Assembly (NCBI GenBank): GCA_964525045.1
Contig: CAZGFD010000003.1
Location: 1-64,000, forward strand
Length of the DNA: 64,000 nt
DNA from: G020348185 sp964525045
Lineage (GTDB): Bacteria; Nitrospirota; Nitrospiria; Nitrospirales; UBA8639
Direction of reading: 5' to 3'
In this document: piece by piece, positions 7,744 through 17,769 of the stretch
How positions within the stretch are numbered: the stretch's first letter is position 1
How the letters are laid out: every line of letters starts with the position of its first letter
Made by a program: the position numbers and the translations under genes
The notes under the pieces: generated by a model
The model's input: the letters and a program-made list of their open reading frames with translations, nothing else
Database searches by the model: none
What the model was told of the DNA's origin: nothing

Positions 7744-10332
7744 ATGGACATGAACCGAATGACAATTAAACTTCAAGAAGCGCTCCAAGCCGCTTCGGGA
7801 GTAGCCATGCGTCGAAGCCATCAAGGCATCGATGTTGAACACTTGTTGGTGGCCTTATTGGAGCAAACTGACGGCCTCACCACTCCTATCCTTGAACAAG
7901 CCGGGGTTTCCCCCGCGGCCATCCAAAAAGCTGCAGAGAAGGTGTTACAAAAACTCCCGCAAGTTCAAATCACGGGAGGGGGACCCGGTCAGATTCATTT
8001 AACTCCACGTTTGGCGACGGTGCTGACCGGTGCCGAAGGGGAAATGAAGGGATTGCATGATGAATTCCTGAGTGTGGAACATGTTCTTCTGGCTATGGCT
8101 GAGGAGGGAGGTGTCTTCCGGTCATTGGGGTTAAAGCGGGACAAGCTGCTGGCTGGCTTACAACAGGTTCGGGGCAATCAACGTGTCACGAGTCAGGACC
8201 CCGAAGGTACCTATCAGGCTTTAGAGAAGTACGGTCGGGATCTGACGCGGTTGGCTGGACAAGGAAAACTTGATCCGGTCGTTGGGCGGGACGAAGAAAT
8301 TCGGCGCGTTATTCAAATTTTATCACGACGAACCAAGAATAACCCGGTCCTAATAGGGGAGCCGGGTGTTGGAAAAACAGCCATCGTTGAGGGGCTGGCT
8401 CAGAGAATTATTAAAGGAGATGTTCCTGAAGGCTTAAAGAAAAAACGGGTGGTGGTGTTGGATATGGGAGCCTTGGTAGCCGGGGCCAAGTTTCGTGGAG
8501 AATTCGAAGAGCGCCTGAAAGCCGTTCTGAAAGAAATTCAGGCTTCCCAAGGGCAGGTCCTGTTATTCATCGATGAGCTTCATACTGTGGTCGGAGCCGG
8601 AGCCGCTGAGGGGGCCATGGATGCGGCGAATCTCCTCAAGCCAATGTTGGCTAGGGGTGAGCTCCACCTCATTGGCGCGACGACCCTCGATGAATATCGA
8701 AAACATGTGGAAAAAGACGCCGCCTTGGAGAGACGGTTCCAGCCGGTTTTTGTTGATCAGCCTTCTGTTGAGGATACCATCTCTATTCTGCGGGGATTAA
8801 AGGAGCGCTATGAAGTGCATCATGGGATTCGCATCAAAGATGCCGCTTTGGTAGCCGCTGCCAGATTATCGCACCGATATATAGGTGATCGATTTCTTCC
8901 CGATAAGGCGATTGACCTGATTGACGAAGCCGCCGCGGGTTTACGCACCGAAATTGACAGCATGCCTGCTGAAATGGATGAGGTTTCTCGCAAGGTGCTG
9001 CAATTGGAAATTGAACGTGAGGCTTTGAAAAAAGAAACGGACCCGGGCAGTCGATCCCGCCTGGAAACACTAGAGCAGGAGTTAACTGAGAAGCAACAAC
9101 GGCTTCAAGATCTCAAGGTCCAATGGGATTCTGAAAAGGCTTCGGTCGGCCGGTTGGGAGATCTCCGTCAACAAATCGAGGAAATCAAGCGCCAGATCGA
9201 ACAGGCTGAGCGTGAATATGATCTCAATCGTGTTGCGGAACTTCGCTACGGGACGCTACCCCGGTTGGAAGGGGAGATAAAGGCGGAAGAACAACATTGG
9301 GCCGATAAGCAGGGAGAGGACCGGCTCTTGAAAGAAGAGGTGGATGAAGAAGATATTGCGGCAGTGGTCAGTCGATGGACTGGTATTCCGGTCAGTCGGC
9401 TTATTCAAGGAGAAATTGAAAAGTTACTTCAACTTGGGGATTTGATTCATCAGCGAGTAATTGGACAGGAGGAAGGGGTTCAAGCGGTGGCCGAAGCTGT
9501 CCTTCGCGCGCGGTCGGGAATAAAAGATCCCAATCGGCCTATTGGTTCGTTCCTCTTTCTTGGACCAACAGGTGTGGGGAAAACGGAATTGGCACGAGCC
9601 TTAGCCAGTACCTTGTTTGATGATGAGGCCAACATGGTTCGTATCGATATGTCAGAATACATGGAAAAGCATACGGTGGCGCGCCTTATTGGGGCTCCTC
9701 CAGGATATATCGGATATGAAGAAGGGGGCCAACTTACCGAGGCGGTCAGGAGACGGCCCTTCTCGGTGATTCTGTTTGATGAAGTCGAAAAAGCGCATAA
9801 TGACGTATTTAATGTTTTACTTCAAGTTTTAGATGATGGCCGGTTGACCGATTCTCAGGGCCGTACGGTCGACTTCAAAAACACCGTCCTCATTATGACG
9901 TCCAATTTGGGCAGCCAGAACATTCTCGATGCTCAAGAACGTGGGTTAACCTACGAGGAGATTCAATCGTTGGTGATGAACGAGGTGCGACATCATTTTC
10001 GTCCGGAATTTTTAAATCGGGTTGATGAAATTGTTGTTTTTCATCCCTTAACTGAAAAAGAATTAGGGAAAATTGTGGGCCTTCAGTTAGCCCGGGTTCA
10101 GGATAGACTTTCTGATCGTCGTATTACCTTGGACGTGACCCCCGCAGCCGTTGGAAATCTCGCTTCGAGAGGGTATGACCCTGTTTTTGGTGCCCGTCCG
10201 TTAAAGCGTCTTATTCAACATGATATTGAAAACCCTCTCTCCCGTTTGTTGGTCAAGGGCGAGGCGAAGGATGGCGATACGGTTTCGGTAGATTTACAAG
10301 GCGGACAGGTGGTTGTGGTCCCAAAAGGATAA
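7744..10332 (+). CDS. clpB: ATP-dependent chaperone ClpB
   Basis: Hexameric AAA+ disaggregase that threads aggregated proteins with DnaK help. Order of domains: Clp N-domain repeats (residues 1-145); AAA-1 with Walker A GEPGVGKTAIVEG and Walker B LLFIDELHTVVGAG; the long coiled-coil middle domain (about 400-525), which distinguishes ClpB from ClpA/ClpC; AAA-2 with Walker A GPTGVGKTELARA, Walker B VILFDEVEKAH and pore loop GAPPGYIGYEEGG; C-terminal domain. The start at ATG 7744 gives the usual MDMNR-type N-terminus and has GGGAGGAAG eight bases upstream; GTG 7726 would be a longer alternative. At 862 residues the length is standard. It stands alone, with no dnaK or grpE beside it. Confidence 0.97.
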   Translation: MDMNRMTIKLQEALQAASGVAMRRSHQGIDVEHLLVALLEQTDGLTTPILEQAGVSPAAIQKAAEKVLQKLPQVQITGGGPGQIHLTPRLATVLTGAEGEMKGLHDEFLSVEHVLLAMAEEGGVFRSLGLKRDKLLAGLQQVRGNQRVTSQDPEGTYQALEKYGRDLTRLAGQGKLDPVVGRDEEIRRVIQILSRRTKNNPVLIGEPGVGKTAIVEGLAQRIIKGDVPEGLKKKRVVVLDMGALVAGAKFRGEFEERLKAVLKEIQASQGQVLLFIDELHTVVGAGAAEGAMDAANLLKPMLARGELHLIGATTLDEYRKHVEKDAALERRFQPVFVDQPSVEDTISILRGLKERYEVHHGIRIKDAALVAAARLSHRYIGDRFLPDKAIDLIDEAAAGLRTEIDSMPAEMDEVSRKVLQLEIEREALKKETDPGSRSRLETLEQELTEKQQRLQDLKVQWDSEKASVGRLGDLRQQIEEIKRQIEQAEREYDLNRVAELRYGTLPRLEGEIKAEEQHWADKQGEDRLLKEEVDEEDIAAVVSRWTGIPVSRLIQGEIEKLLQLGDLIHQRVIGQEEGVQAVAEAVLRARSGIKDPNRPIGSFLFLGPTGVGKTELARALASTLFDDEANMVRIDMSEYMEKHTVARLIGAPPGYIGYEEGGQLTEAVRRRPFSVILFDEVEKAHNDVFNVLLQVLDDGRLTDSQGRTVDFKNTVLIMTSNLGSQNILDAQERGLTYEEIQSLVMNEVRHHFRPEFLNRVDEIVVFHPLTEKELGKIVGLQLARVQDRLSDRRITLDVTPAAVGNLASRGYDPVFGARPLKRLIQHDIENPLSRLLVKGEAKDGDTVSVDLQGGQVVVVPKG

Positions 10333-10557
10333 GAGAGCCCTGTTGCAACATTTACAAAGACAACCAGTATGGCAGGGGCCTTCCCAGGTTAAATGGATTC
10401 TCTCTGACCATTGCGGTCCTAAGTTCATCATTCGGTTCAAAAGCATAGACTTGATCCAGTCTTCAACGCCCTGATTGTCAATCTGGAGCATTCGAAACCG
10501 GCCCCCAAAGATACTCTATTACCGGCAAATAAGGGGGTCGTTTCTTGACTTAATTCA

Positions 10558-10809
10558 TCAGGCGTCGATTGCATCGAAAGAGTACTGCGAGGGTACTATA
10601 CTAAAGTGGGGTCCCCTGGCTCCCCATCTTTGATGTAAAAGGTTCCGGCACTTCTTGCAAGTCACCCCTCTGGGATTTTCGGTGGCGAGGACCTCTACTT
10701 CGGCGGGGTGTACCGCCTCGCGGTCACGTGGGTTGCGCGCGACCCTACCGTCTTCTGTTAAGTAATGCAGATCGCGACGATCGTGTTCTCGTCTAGCTCG
10801 TTGTTTCAA
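10558..10809 (-). CDS. Small CxxC protein of unknown function
   Basis: 83 residues, basic at the start (MKQRARREHDRRD), then a compact segment HYLTEDGRVARNPRDREA and a single TCKKC motif followed by two histidines, which could bind one metal ion. I do not recognise the family with certainty, but the pattern (HYLT-DGRVA ... VTCxKC) resembles small conserved zinc-ribbon-like proteins. The start is TTG at 10809, preceded by a GGAAGGA-type site eight bases upstream. The GC is higher than in the flanking non-coding DNA, which supports coding. A perfect hairpin lies about 40 bases upstream. Confidence 0.5.
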   Translation of the reverse strand: MKQRARREHDRRDLHYLTEDGRVARNPRDREAVHPAEVEVLATENPRGVTCKKCRNLLHQRWGARGPHFSIVPSQYSFDAIDA

Positions 10810-10846
10810 GGTTTGTTCCTTCCCACTGGTCCTGGTTCATGCTTGG

Positions 10847-10869
10847 GCCGATTGCACCCTCCAATCGGC
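10847..10869. promoter_or_regulatory. Perfect palindrome upstream of the small CxxC gene
   Basis: GCCGATTG (10847-10854) and CAATCGGC (10862-10869) are perfect complements around a seven-base loop. No T-run follows on either strand, so it is not a standard terminator. Its place 38 bases before the TTG start of the leftward gene suggests an operator or a 5'-leader hairpin. The rest of 10870-11149 shows no gene that I can support. Confidence 0.4.
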
Positions 10870-11149
10870 ATTCAGGGTGAGTATTGTACTGTATGGATGC
10901 TCATGAGAAAGCAAGGAGGAATCGTCGAACACAGCGAAAAAGGTTTGCCCTCTGTATCCAACCTGTTTGCGTGACCCCTGACTGCTGGCCTTGATGTATT
11001 CCGCTTTTCAGAAGATTGAGAAGGGTCAAGTTTGTTTTATGAAAGAGTGACCGTTCCTCATCGATATGGTCCACCTCTTAAACTAGTTTCCGAGCCAGTG
11101 ATAGGGAAATTAAGGTGTGGTCCCCGGCGAAGACTGGTGGTGGGGTTTC

Positions 11150-12262
11150 CTAATTTATGGCTTGAAGTTTAATGGTGAGAGAGTGAGTGCGTTTGTTTCG
11201 CCGGATTTCAATCGGTACCGTGTCTCCCACCTGATGCCGATCAAGGATTCTGGCAAGATCATCAAAGGACCGAACCGGTTCGCCATCAACGGTTTGGATA
11301 ATGTCCCCCAGGAGAATTCGCCCCCGGGAGGTTTTCCTGGCGGGTTTCAGTCCAGCGTGGTGGGCAGAGCTTCCTTTTTTTATTTTGGCGATCGCCAGGC
11401 CCTTTATGCCCCACCGTGCTGAGATTCGCTCCGGGATGAGACTGATTCCGAACCCCGGCCGAATCACTTTTCCGTTTTTGACAATTTGAGGGACGATTCG
11501 ATTCACCATTTGGACCGGAACGGCGAATCCGATTCCCGCGAAGGCTCCGCTAGGACTGATGATTTGCGTATTGACTCCAATGAGTCGACCCGCACTATCG
11601 AGCAAAGGCCCTCCGGAGTTCCCTGGATTGATGGCGGCATCGGTTTGAATGACCCCCTCGATGGTCCGATTCGTCACCGATTTGATGGATCGCCCCAGGG
11701 CACTGACGACACCGGTGGTGAGGGTGTGATCCAAGCCAAAGGGATTGCCAATAGCTAATACCTGCTGCCCAACCTGTAAATGCTGAGAGTTTCCTAACGC
11801 TAGGGGTACCAACTTGTGTTTTGGTGCATTAATTTTTAGCACCGCGAGGTCATGGTCGGGATCAACCCCCACGATTTTTGCGTCATATGACGTTTGATCA
11901 TCTAGAACAATTTGAATGGCATCAGCACCGTAAACGACATGGAAGTTGGTGACGATATGCCCCTGCGTATCCCAAATGAAACCTGATCCTGAACCCTGAG
12001 GGACCTCAAATGTGTTGAGTGACCATAAATCTTGACGAATCGCGTTGTTGGTGATGTAAACAACCGAGCGGGTGGCCTTTTTAAAGACCGATATCGTGGC
12101 CTGTTCACCCGGTGTTAACCCTGTGGTATTACCTATGAGATAAGACGGTTGACCCTCGGCATGGACAGGAATCAACGTCGAACAGGGAAAGCCAGGAAAG
12201 GACAGCAGTATGCAGCTGAAAACAAGGAAACGGGCCATCCCTTTTACTCTTGAAAATCCCAC
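11150..12262 (-). CDS. Periplasmic trypsin-like serine protease with PDZ domain (HtrA/DegP family)
   Basis: 370 residues. A signal peptide (about residues 9-35) is followed by a trypsin-like domain with the triad His in TNFHVVYGADA, Asp in DPDHDLAVLKI and Ser in NPGNSGGPLLDS. One C-terminal PDZ domain (about 275-365, ILLGDIIQTVDGEPV) binds unfolded C-termini. One PDZ makes it DegS-like in layout, but the family function is general envelope quality control. The start is GTG 12262; ATG 12238 is possible. It is the last gene of a leftward run with the YjbQ and HD genes, 36 bases after YjbQ. Confidence 0.92.
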   Translation of the reverse strand: MGFSRVKGMARFLVFSCILLSFPGFPCSTLIPVHAEGQPSYLIGNTTGLTPGEQATISVFKKATRSVVYITNNAIRQDLWSLNTFEVPQGSGSGFIWDTQGHIVTNFHVVYGADAIQIVLDDQTSYDAKIVGVDPDHDLAVLKINAPKHKLVPLALGNSQHLQVGQQVLAIGNPFGLDHTLTTGVVSALGRSIKSVTNRTIEGVIQTDAAINPGNSGGPLLDSAGRLIGVNTQIISPSGAFAGIGFAVPVQMVNRIVPQIVKNGKVIRPGFGISLIPERISARWGIKGLAIAKIKKGSSAHHAGLKPARKTSRGRILLGDIIQTVDGEPVRSFDDLARILDRHQVGDTVPIEIRRNKRTHSLTIKLQAIN

Positions 12263-12298
12263 AGTAAATAAATGGTGCTTAACGGAAATTTCCGGTGA

Positions 12299-12721
12299 TT
12301 ATTCCCCAATTAATTGAAGCATGATCTCTCGTGTCCGGGCTCTGGTATCGAAGTCAATGAGGACGATTTGTTGCCACGTACCGAGGGTAAGGGCTCCGTT
12401 CACAAAAGGGACGGTGAGAGATGCCCCCTGCATCTGGCCGCGGAGATGACTATGTCCGTTGTCTTCGCCGGGGTTTTGCGTATTATGTTGCCAGGCGCTA
12501 TCCGCGGGGACGAGTCGTGCCCAAATATGTTTGGTATCGGCACGGATGCCCGGCTCGTCTTCAATGATCATGACCGAGGCCGTGGTATGTTTGACGAAAA
12601 TGGTAATAATTCCGGCTTGAAAGCCTGAACTGGATACCGCTTCTTGAACCGTACTGGTCATATTTTCAATTTCGGTGTCTCCCTTCATGGGCAGACTGAT
12701 TTGGCGGCTGATGACCGACAT
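12299..12721 (-). CDS. YjbQ/UPF0047 family protein (secondary thiamine-phosphate synthase type)
   Basis: 140 residues, the usual size. The family signature is visible: FVKHTTASVMIIEDEPG, then HNTQNPGEDNGHSHLRGQ with clustered His and Asp, and LGTWQQIVLIDFD near the C-terminus. The E. coli homologue has weak thiamine phosphate synthase activity; the true role of the family is unclear. It lies six bases after the HD gene and is probably co-transcribed. The only other thiamine-linked gene in the window, tenA, is far away. Confidence 0.9.
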   Translation of the reverse strand: MSVISRQISLPMKGDTEIENMTSTVQEAVSSSGFQAGIITIFVKHTTASVMIIEDEPGIRADTKHIWARLVPADSAWQHNTQNPGEDNGHSHLRGQMQGASLTVPFVNGALTLGTWQQIVLIDFDTRARTREIMLQLIGE

Positions 12722-12726
12722 GCCGG

Positions 12727-13623
12727 TTACTCCGTATACAGGGTTTGAAAATACCGACGCTCATGGTGGGTGAGGGGCTGGCCACGAGCTGCGCTCAAAA
12801 TATGGTCGAAGGTTCCCTGAGCGGTTAGTCGTCGGATGGTCCGCCAGACCTCTTGACCGATCACTCCTTGTGAGTGTAACCCGGCCAGATACTGAAAGGC
12901 CTCAGAAAATTTTTCCCTCGAACGGGCGTAGTAGTCACGCCCCCGGCGATTGTTGCTATACGCTTCCAACTGCTCACACGCCACCAAAATTTCACCCAAT
13001 TGTTTCACCCAGGAGGGTGCCTTCACGAGCTTTTCCGGATAGTAATAATAGAGCATGACCAGTTCCATCCAGGACGCCCACCGAATCCCCAGCCTTTGTA
13101 ATTGTGGTTTCACTCTTTGCAATTGTCTACGGAGACGTCTGGCAAAACCGAGTCGCATTTCAATTTGCTCTCGCGTCCAATGATCAATAGGGATCCCCTG
13201 GCGAAGCAGGTCTTTCTTGTAGAGCCGAAGAAAGGCTGCCGTTTCACGTCCATAGGGTGTTTGAGGGTGAAGGGCCCGCCATTCACGTGGACGTGTGGGA
13301 ATGTGTTGCTGTTTTGCCCAAGACCAGATTTTCCCAAACAGCCTCTGGTCGAGTCCGGCTCGGCCGAGATCATGGAGGAGACAGGCAATTTGATATTGTC
13401 GGATTCGTGATTGCGGATGCCCGAGTTGAGCAGCCACGAAGGCACACATTTGGGCTGTCCGGAAAGCATGGGGTCTATCGTAACCCTTAATGATTAAGCC
13501 GGGTTTGAGGGGGTGAGGGTAGTCATACAATTGAAGGAGTGATCGGGCTAGGGATCGTGTGATACAAAGAGAGGAGGAGGTTCTGGGGTGGCGGGATGAT
13601 CGGCGTACGGCTCTTGTTTCCAA
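12727..13623 (-). CDS. HD-domain phosphohydrolase-like protein
   Basis: 298 residues. The HD metal site is visible as RPHAFRTAQMCAFVAAQLG followed by ACLLHDLGRAG (about residues 50-92), so this is a metal-dependent phosphohydrolase fold, possibly acting on nucleotides or cyclic dinucleotides. A GYDRPH lead-in and the C-terminal half, rich in Arg and aromatic residues, do not match a group I can name. The start is TTG at 13623, and the first 25 residues are Arg/Ser-rich, so the true start may be further in. It is the first gene of the run with YjbQ and HtrA. Confidence 0.7.
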   Translation of the reverse strand: METRAVRRSSRHPRTSSSLCITRSLARSLLQLYDYPHPLKPGLIIKGYDRPHAFRTAQMCAFVAAQLGHPQSRIRQYQIACLLHDLGRAGLDQRLFGKIWSWAKQQHIPTRPREWRALHPQTPYGRETAAFLRLYKKDLLRQGIPIDHWTREQIEMRLGFARRLRRQLQRVKPQLQRLGIRWASWMELVMLYYYYPEKLVKAPSWVKQLGEILVACEQLEAYSNNRRGRDYYARSREKFSEAFQYLAGLHSQGVIGQEVWRTIRRLTAQGTFDHILSAARGQPLTHHERRYFQTLYTE

Positions 13624-14294
13624 TAGCGATCGCTTGGGAATGTGGTGGACCTTATGAAGAACAGTTTCAGATTTGAGAATATCGGCGCTATTCCTGGGGT
13701 GTCAAGTCAACCAATACTCTAAAGGAAGGGTTGTAAGGGGGCGCCAATGGATTTCTGTTCCTCGTTATTTCTCAAGAATTCTGGGGCTGGTGTATGATAC
13801 CCTATTCTAAGAGTTTTTGGAGTGGTACCATGAATAAGACCCCTGCGGCATTAAGATGCTGATTTTAAAGGCTTTGTATGGTGTAAAATTTGTTACATGG
13901 ATCTTTCCAAGGTATTGTGTTCCGGGTCTCCACTTTACAGAAGGAAGATATCGGAGGGAAAATTGCTTGCCTGAAGTGCCACTCCCAGAAATTTTTCAGC
14001 CTCTGAGGAGAGAATGTTTGAACCTGCCGGGCTCCTAGTGGCAAGATTAGATGTTCCCAAGCAAAAAAGTTTTTTTTAAATATTGAGTATTCAACAGCCT
14101 CCTAGTCCTCCCCCTTACAAAAGAGGGGACATTCCTATATCCATCCAAACTTGTTTATCCATGCCCGATTTGGAAAGAACCAATGGGGTTCAGGTTTCAT
14201 TCCAACGGAAGAGGGGGCAAGGACTCATCAGCATGACACCTGAATGGTGACGTTTTTTTAGGAAAATTCCAGTCAATTACGTATTGAGCATCAA
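13624..14294. other. Long intergenic stretch without a supported gene
   Basis: About 670 bases between divergent genes. I see a few short open frames, one of which contains a CxxCH-like string near 13968-13982 but has no start or conserved context. A possible -10 TATGAT sits at about 13793. A low-complexity run of A and T lies near 14065-14085. Nothing here is a gene I can defend. Confidence 0.45.
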
Positions 14295-17200
14295 ATGAAA
14301 GGCTTACAAAAAAAGCTGATCTGGGGTCTGTTTTTTGCCTTATTGGTGATCAGTATCACGCTCATTCTTATTCCGTTTCTTATTAAGCCCGACTATTTGA
14401 AACAGTTGGCCCTCGATCAGATTCAACAGACGTTCGGTCCTCATATTAGTATTGGACGGACAAGCCTTGCGTTGTTTCCCCATCCACGTATCGAAGTCAC
14501 CGAATTGGTCGTGAAGGAACGACCGGATGCCCATGCGTTTTTCCGAACGAAGTTTGTCAAACTCGTACTTAAGATCGGACCTCTGCTCAGACAAGAATTG
14601 GTGGTGAAAGAGTTACGGGTCGATCAACCGGAAATTGAAGTCAAACGGGATCGGACAGGGCAGTGGCACTTATTTAATACCCCTTGGGCGCAGTCGGATA
14701 CGGAATTGTTCGGCAGCCTTTTAATGATAGAAAAAGTTTCGATTACAAACGGAAAAATCACCATTATTGACGAGTCGCCGACCGAGGGAGTTCGTGGTCT
14801 CATGTTGGACAGCGTCTTCTTCACTGTCTTATCGCAACAAGGGGCGGATCCCTTTGCTGACCTTCAAATTTCAGGACGTATTCACCGTCCTGAAAAAGGT
14901 TCGACTTTTAATATTGGAGGCCGATTAGAACCAAAGTCCCTAGAAGTGGGATCCCCGTCGCTTGCCTCCCAACCACGAACTCCGCGATGGCACTTTGCCG
15001 GCAACATCGATGTTTCGAAATTAGATATGGGGGAAATCGCGAATTTATTCCACTTAGACTTCAAGCCTTCTCGATTATTGGCAACGACGAGCCTTCGAAG
15101 CAATCTGAGAATTATTGCCGGCCCGACCGGATATGATCTCATTTTGTCAGATTTTTCAGCACAAAATTCCCTGGCTTTATTTGTGGGGAATGCCAATATT
15201 GCCGGATTGACTGCGCAGGATCCAACCATTTCTGTCACATTTAGTGCGTCTCCGGTTTCGCTTGAAACGGTGTATAGGACCATTCCCCGCCAGTGGCTCC
15301 CTCCGGAATTCTCCCGGGTTTTGGATGAGTCAAGATTTGGGGGAATGGTTGAGGTGGTTCAAGCTACGGTGACGGGGTCCAGTCGGTTGGATGTGGGACT
15401 GTCAGTTGTTGGCACCTTTCGATTAGAAAATGGATTTCTGAAAAGGAAACAGACATGGCCTGATATTGCGAACATCAGGGGGACGATTGTTGTACAGCCG
15501 GATCGGATTAAGTTTTCTGATTTTACCGGTGTGTATGATTCTCTTCCGGTACGGGCCGCTAAAGGTCGTCTCTTATTTAAGGAAACGGGTCCTTGGATGG
15601 AAGTTGAGGTACAGGGCATGGTCCCTGGCCAGCGAGTCCTACAAGTCCTTCACGAAATTTCGTCGGTGGATCAAACGTTTCGTCGCCTGTCGACGTGGAA
15701 GGTTGAGGGTGGAACAGGTCTGTTGACTTTGCGCTTTGCAGGATTAATTCAGGATGAGCGCGGGCTTTCCTTCGAACAGGGTGAGTATGTGGCCAAAGAT
15801 CTTCAGATTGCAATTCCGGAATTTGAGAATCCTGTTTCCAAAGGACGCGGTCGGTTTAAGTTTTCCCCTACCGAAATCGCTTTGGAAAATGTTCAGGGAT
15901 GGATTGGCGATTACCCCTTTACCATGAACGGAAATGTACACACTCACAAAAAGGTCAGATTTGAGCGGTTTACTCTCCAAGTGACGATGGAGGGAAGGCG
16001 CTTTCTTGACTCATGGTTGTCCGACTCACAAACCCGGGGATTGATCATGGAGGGGTTATTACCCTTGAATGTGGTGCTTTCCGGGCCCGTAGAAACCCCT
16101 CACGTCAAAGGAACGATTAATATGGTGGATTCGCGTTTGCAAATTCCTTATGTCGTGAAGAAAGCTGATGGTATCCCCGGTTCCCTGGAATTTGAGGGGA
16201 CCGTCCGATCCAACAGGGAACTAGAATTTGATCGAATAGAATTTCAGGTGGAGAATTTCCGGTTAGCCGGTAAAGGGACCATAGGGCTGAAGCCGGTTCT
16301 GACGATTCAGGGCAAGTTTAATACGGATCCGGTATACCTTGGCCTGCTGCCGGAGGGAGTGACGGTAGGAAATGGAGTCTTGCGTTCCGGAATTTTGGAA
16401 ATCGCGTTCGATGTCCAGGGAAAGGATACCGATTGGCAGCGATGGCGTACCAATGGATGGGTGGCCCTGACTGAGGGTGTCATGGAGGTCAAAGGGCTGG
16501 AAACGCCTATGACCAATATTTTTCTTCGACTCAAATTTGATTCAAATGAAGCAGCCCTTCAACGAGTGGAATTCCGCATGTTGGATAGTGATGCTCGATT
16601 ACGCGGATCCGTCACGAACTGGAAGACCAAACCGGACATCAATGTCATCCTCGAGTCCACAAAATTTGACATTGATTTAGTGATTCCAAAGGAGGGCCGA
16701 ACCCCGCTGAGAGATTTTCTCGAATATGTAGCAGCCCAAGGAACATTGGAAGGGACTGTGACTATTGATGGGCCCAGATACAAGGATGTCCCGCTTAAAA
16801 ACCTGACAGCCCTGTTGCGCATTCATGATAATTTGGTGATTCTGGATAGAATTCGAGCAGAGTCGGATGGCGGCCCCGTTGCGGGTCGGGTTCTTGTTCA
16901 TCTTCCACCTGCTAAACCGGCGGCGGTACGGGGTTCTTTTCATATCAAAAGACTCCCTTTTGAACAGATTCATCAATCAGTCGGGAGTGAAGAACGGTTG
17001 GTGACGGGAAATTTGTCCTTGCGTGGAAAGATTCAGGGGCATGGTCGGAATGTGCAAGGCGTTTTGCCTACCTTAAATGGGGAACTCGAAGTCTTGATCG
17101 AAAATGGACGTGTGCGGCGTGGCACTATTCTTCCAAAGATTTTAAAAATTCTTAATCTTCCTGCTTTGTTGCAAGACCAGGTTGATTTTGACCGGGATGG

Positions 17201-17675
17201 TTTTCCCTTTGACAAAGTCACGAGTACCCTGATCATCAAAGACGGCATAGCGAACTCTGAGGATGTGGTTGTGGATAGCCCAATCATGAAATTAACGGCC
17301 GCGGGTACATACAATATCAAACGTGATCATTTGGATACGGTGACGGCGGTGAGTCCATTCGGCCGTTATTCAGACGCGATGAAACAAATTCCTCTGTTTG
17401 GAAAAATTATTGCGGGAGACCGGAAAGGACTGGCGACAGCACTATTCAGTGTCACCGGATCCATCCAAGGACCTCATGTATTGTATATGCCGGTGTCGTC
17501 GCTGACCACGGGGTTAGGCGGGTTCGCCCAACTAGCTCTTGATATTCTAAAAAATACATTCGCCTTGCCGGTGGAGCTCCTAGGTGGTGACACTGGACCC
17601 TCCTCTTCCCCCAACGGATCCGGAGAAGCCCCTGGAAGCATTTCTGTGGAATCCGAACAAGTGATTACCCCGTGA
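14295..17675 (+). CDS. AsmA-like / YhdP-like large envelope protein
   Basis: 1126 residues. One N-terminal membrane anchor (about 8-30, LIWGLFFALLVISITLILI) is followed by an AsmA N-terminal segment (KLALDQIQQTF, then RIEVTELVVKE) and a very long repetitive beta-rich body. The C-terminus has a recognisable AsmA-family segment with GTYNIKRDHLDTVTAVSPFG and PLFGKIIAGDRKGLATALFSV. Proteins of this class bridge the inner and outer membranes and are linked to lipid transport. That function is inferred from family. The length is within the range of YhdP/TamB-like members. It is followed by archease after about 95 bases. Confidence 0.8.
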   Translation: MKGLQKKLIWGLFFALLVISITLILIPFLIKPDYLKQLALDQIQQTFGPHISIGRTSLALFPHPRIEVTELVVKERPDAHAFFRTKFVKLVLKIGPLLRQELVVKELRVDQPEIEVKRDRTGQWHLFNTPWAQSDTELFGSLLMIEKVSITNGKITIIDESPTEGVRGLMLDSVFFTVLSQQGADPFADLQISGRIHRPEKGSTFNIGGRLEPKSLEVGSPSLASQPRTPRWHFAGNIDVSKLDMGEIANLFHLDFKPSRLLATTSLRSNLRIIAGPTGYDLILSDFSAQNSLALFVGNANIAGLTAQDPTISVTFSASPVSLETVYRTIPRQWLPPEFSRVLDESRFGGMVEVVQATVTGSSRLDVGLSVVGTFRLENGFLKRKQTWPDIANIRGTIVVQPDRIKFSDFTGVYDSLPVRAAKGRLLFKETGPWMEVEVQGMVPGQRVLQVLHEISSVDQTFRRLSTWKVEGGTGLLTLRFAGLIQDERGLSFEQGEYVAKDLQIAIPEFENPVSKGRGRFKFSPTEIALENVQGWIGDYPFTMNGNVHTHKKVRFERFTLQVTMEGRRFLDSWLSDSQTRGLIMEGLLPLNVVLSGPVETPHVKGTINMVDSRLQIPYVVKKADGIPGSLEFEGTVRSNRELEFDRIEFQVENFRLAGKGTIGLKPVLTIQGKFNTDPVYLGLLPEGVTVGNGVLRSGILEIAFDVQGKDTDWQRWRTNGWVALTEGVMEVKGLETPMTNIFLRLKFDSNEAALQRVEFRMLDSDARLRGSVTNWKTKPDINVILESTKFDIDLVIPKEGRTPLRDFLEYVAAQGTLEGTVTIDGPRYKDVPLKNLTALLRIHDNLVILDRIRAESDGGPVAGRVLVHLPPAKPAAVRGSFHIKRLPFEQIHQSVGSEERLVTGNLSLRGKIQGHGRNVQGVLPTLNGELEVLIENGRVRRGTILPKILKILNLPALLQDQVDFDRDGFPFDKVTSTLIIKDGIANSEDVVVDSPIMKLTAAGTYNIKRDHLDTVTAVSPFGRYSDAMKQIPLFGKIIAGDRKGLATALFSVTGSIQGPHVLYMPVSSLTTGLGGFAQLALDILKNTFALPVELLGGDTGPSSSPNGSGEAPGSISVESEQVITP

Positions 17676-17769
17676 AAGGGTTTCGAGTATCGAGGTTCTT
17701 GGGTAAGGAAAATTTTCAGGGTTATACCTCTTCTACCTCTCGTAGTTTTTTTATAGTGAGGAAAGCTTC

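Noticed and set aside
13880..14005. A small c-type cytochrome fragment (CxxCH near 13968-13982)
   Set aside because: The frame has no start, is closed by a stop about 85 bases upstream, and nothing else of a cytochrome is visible.
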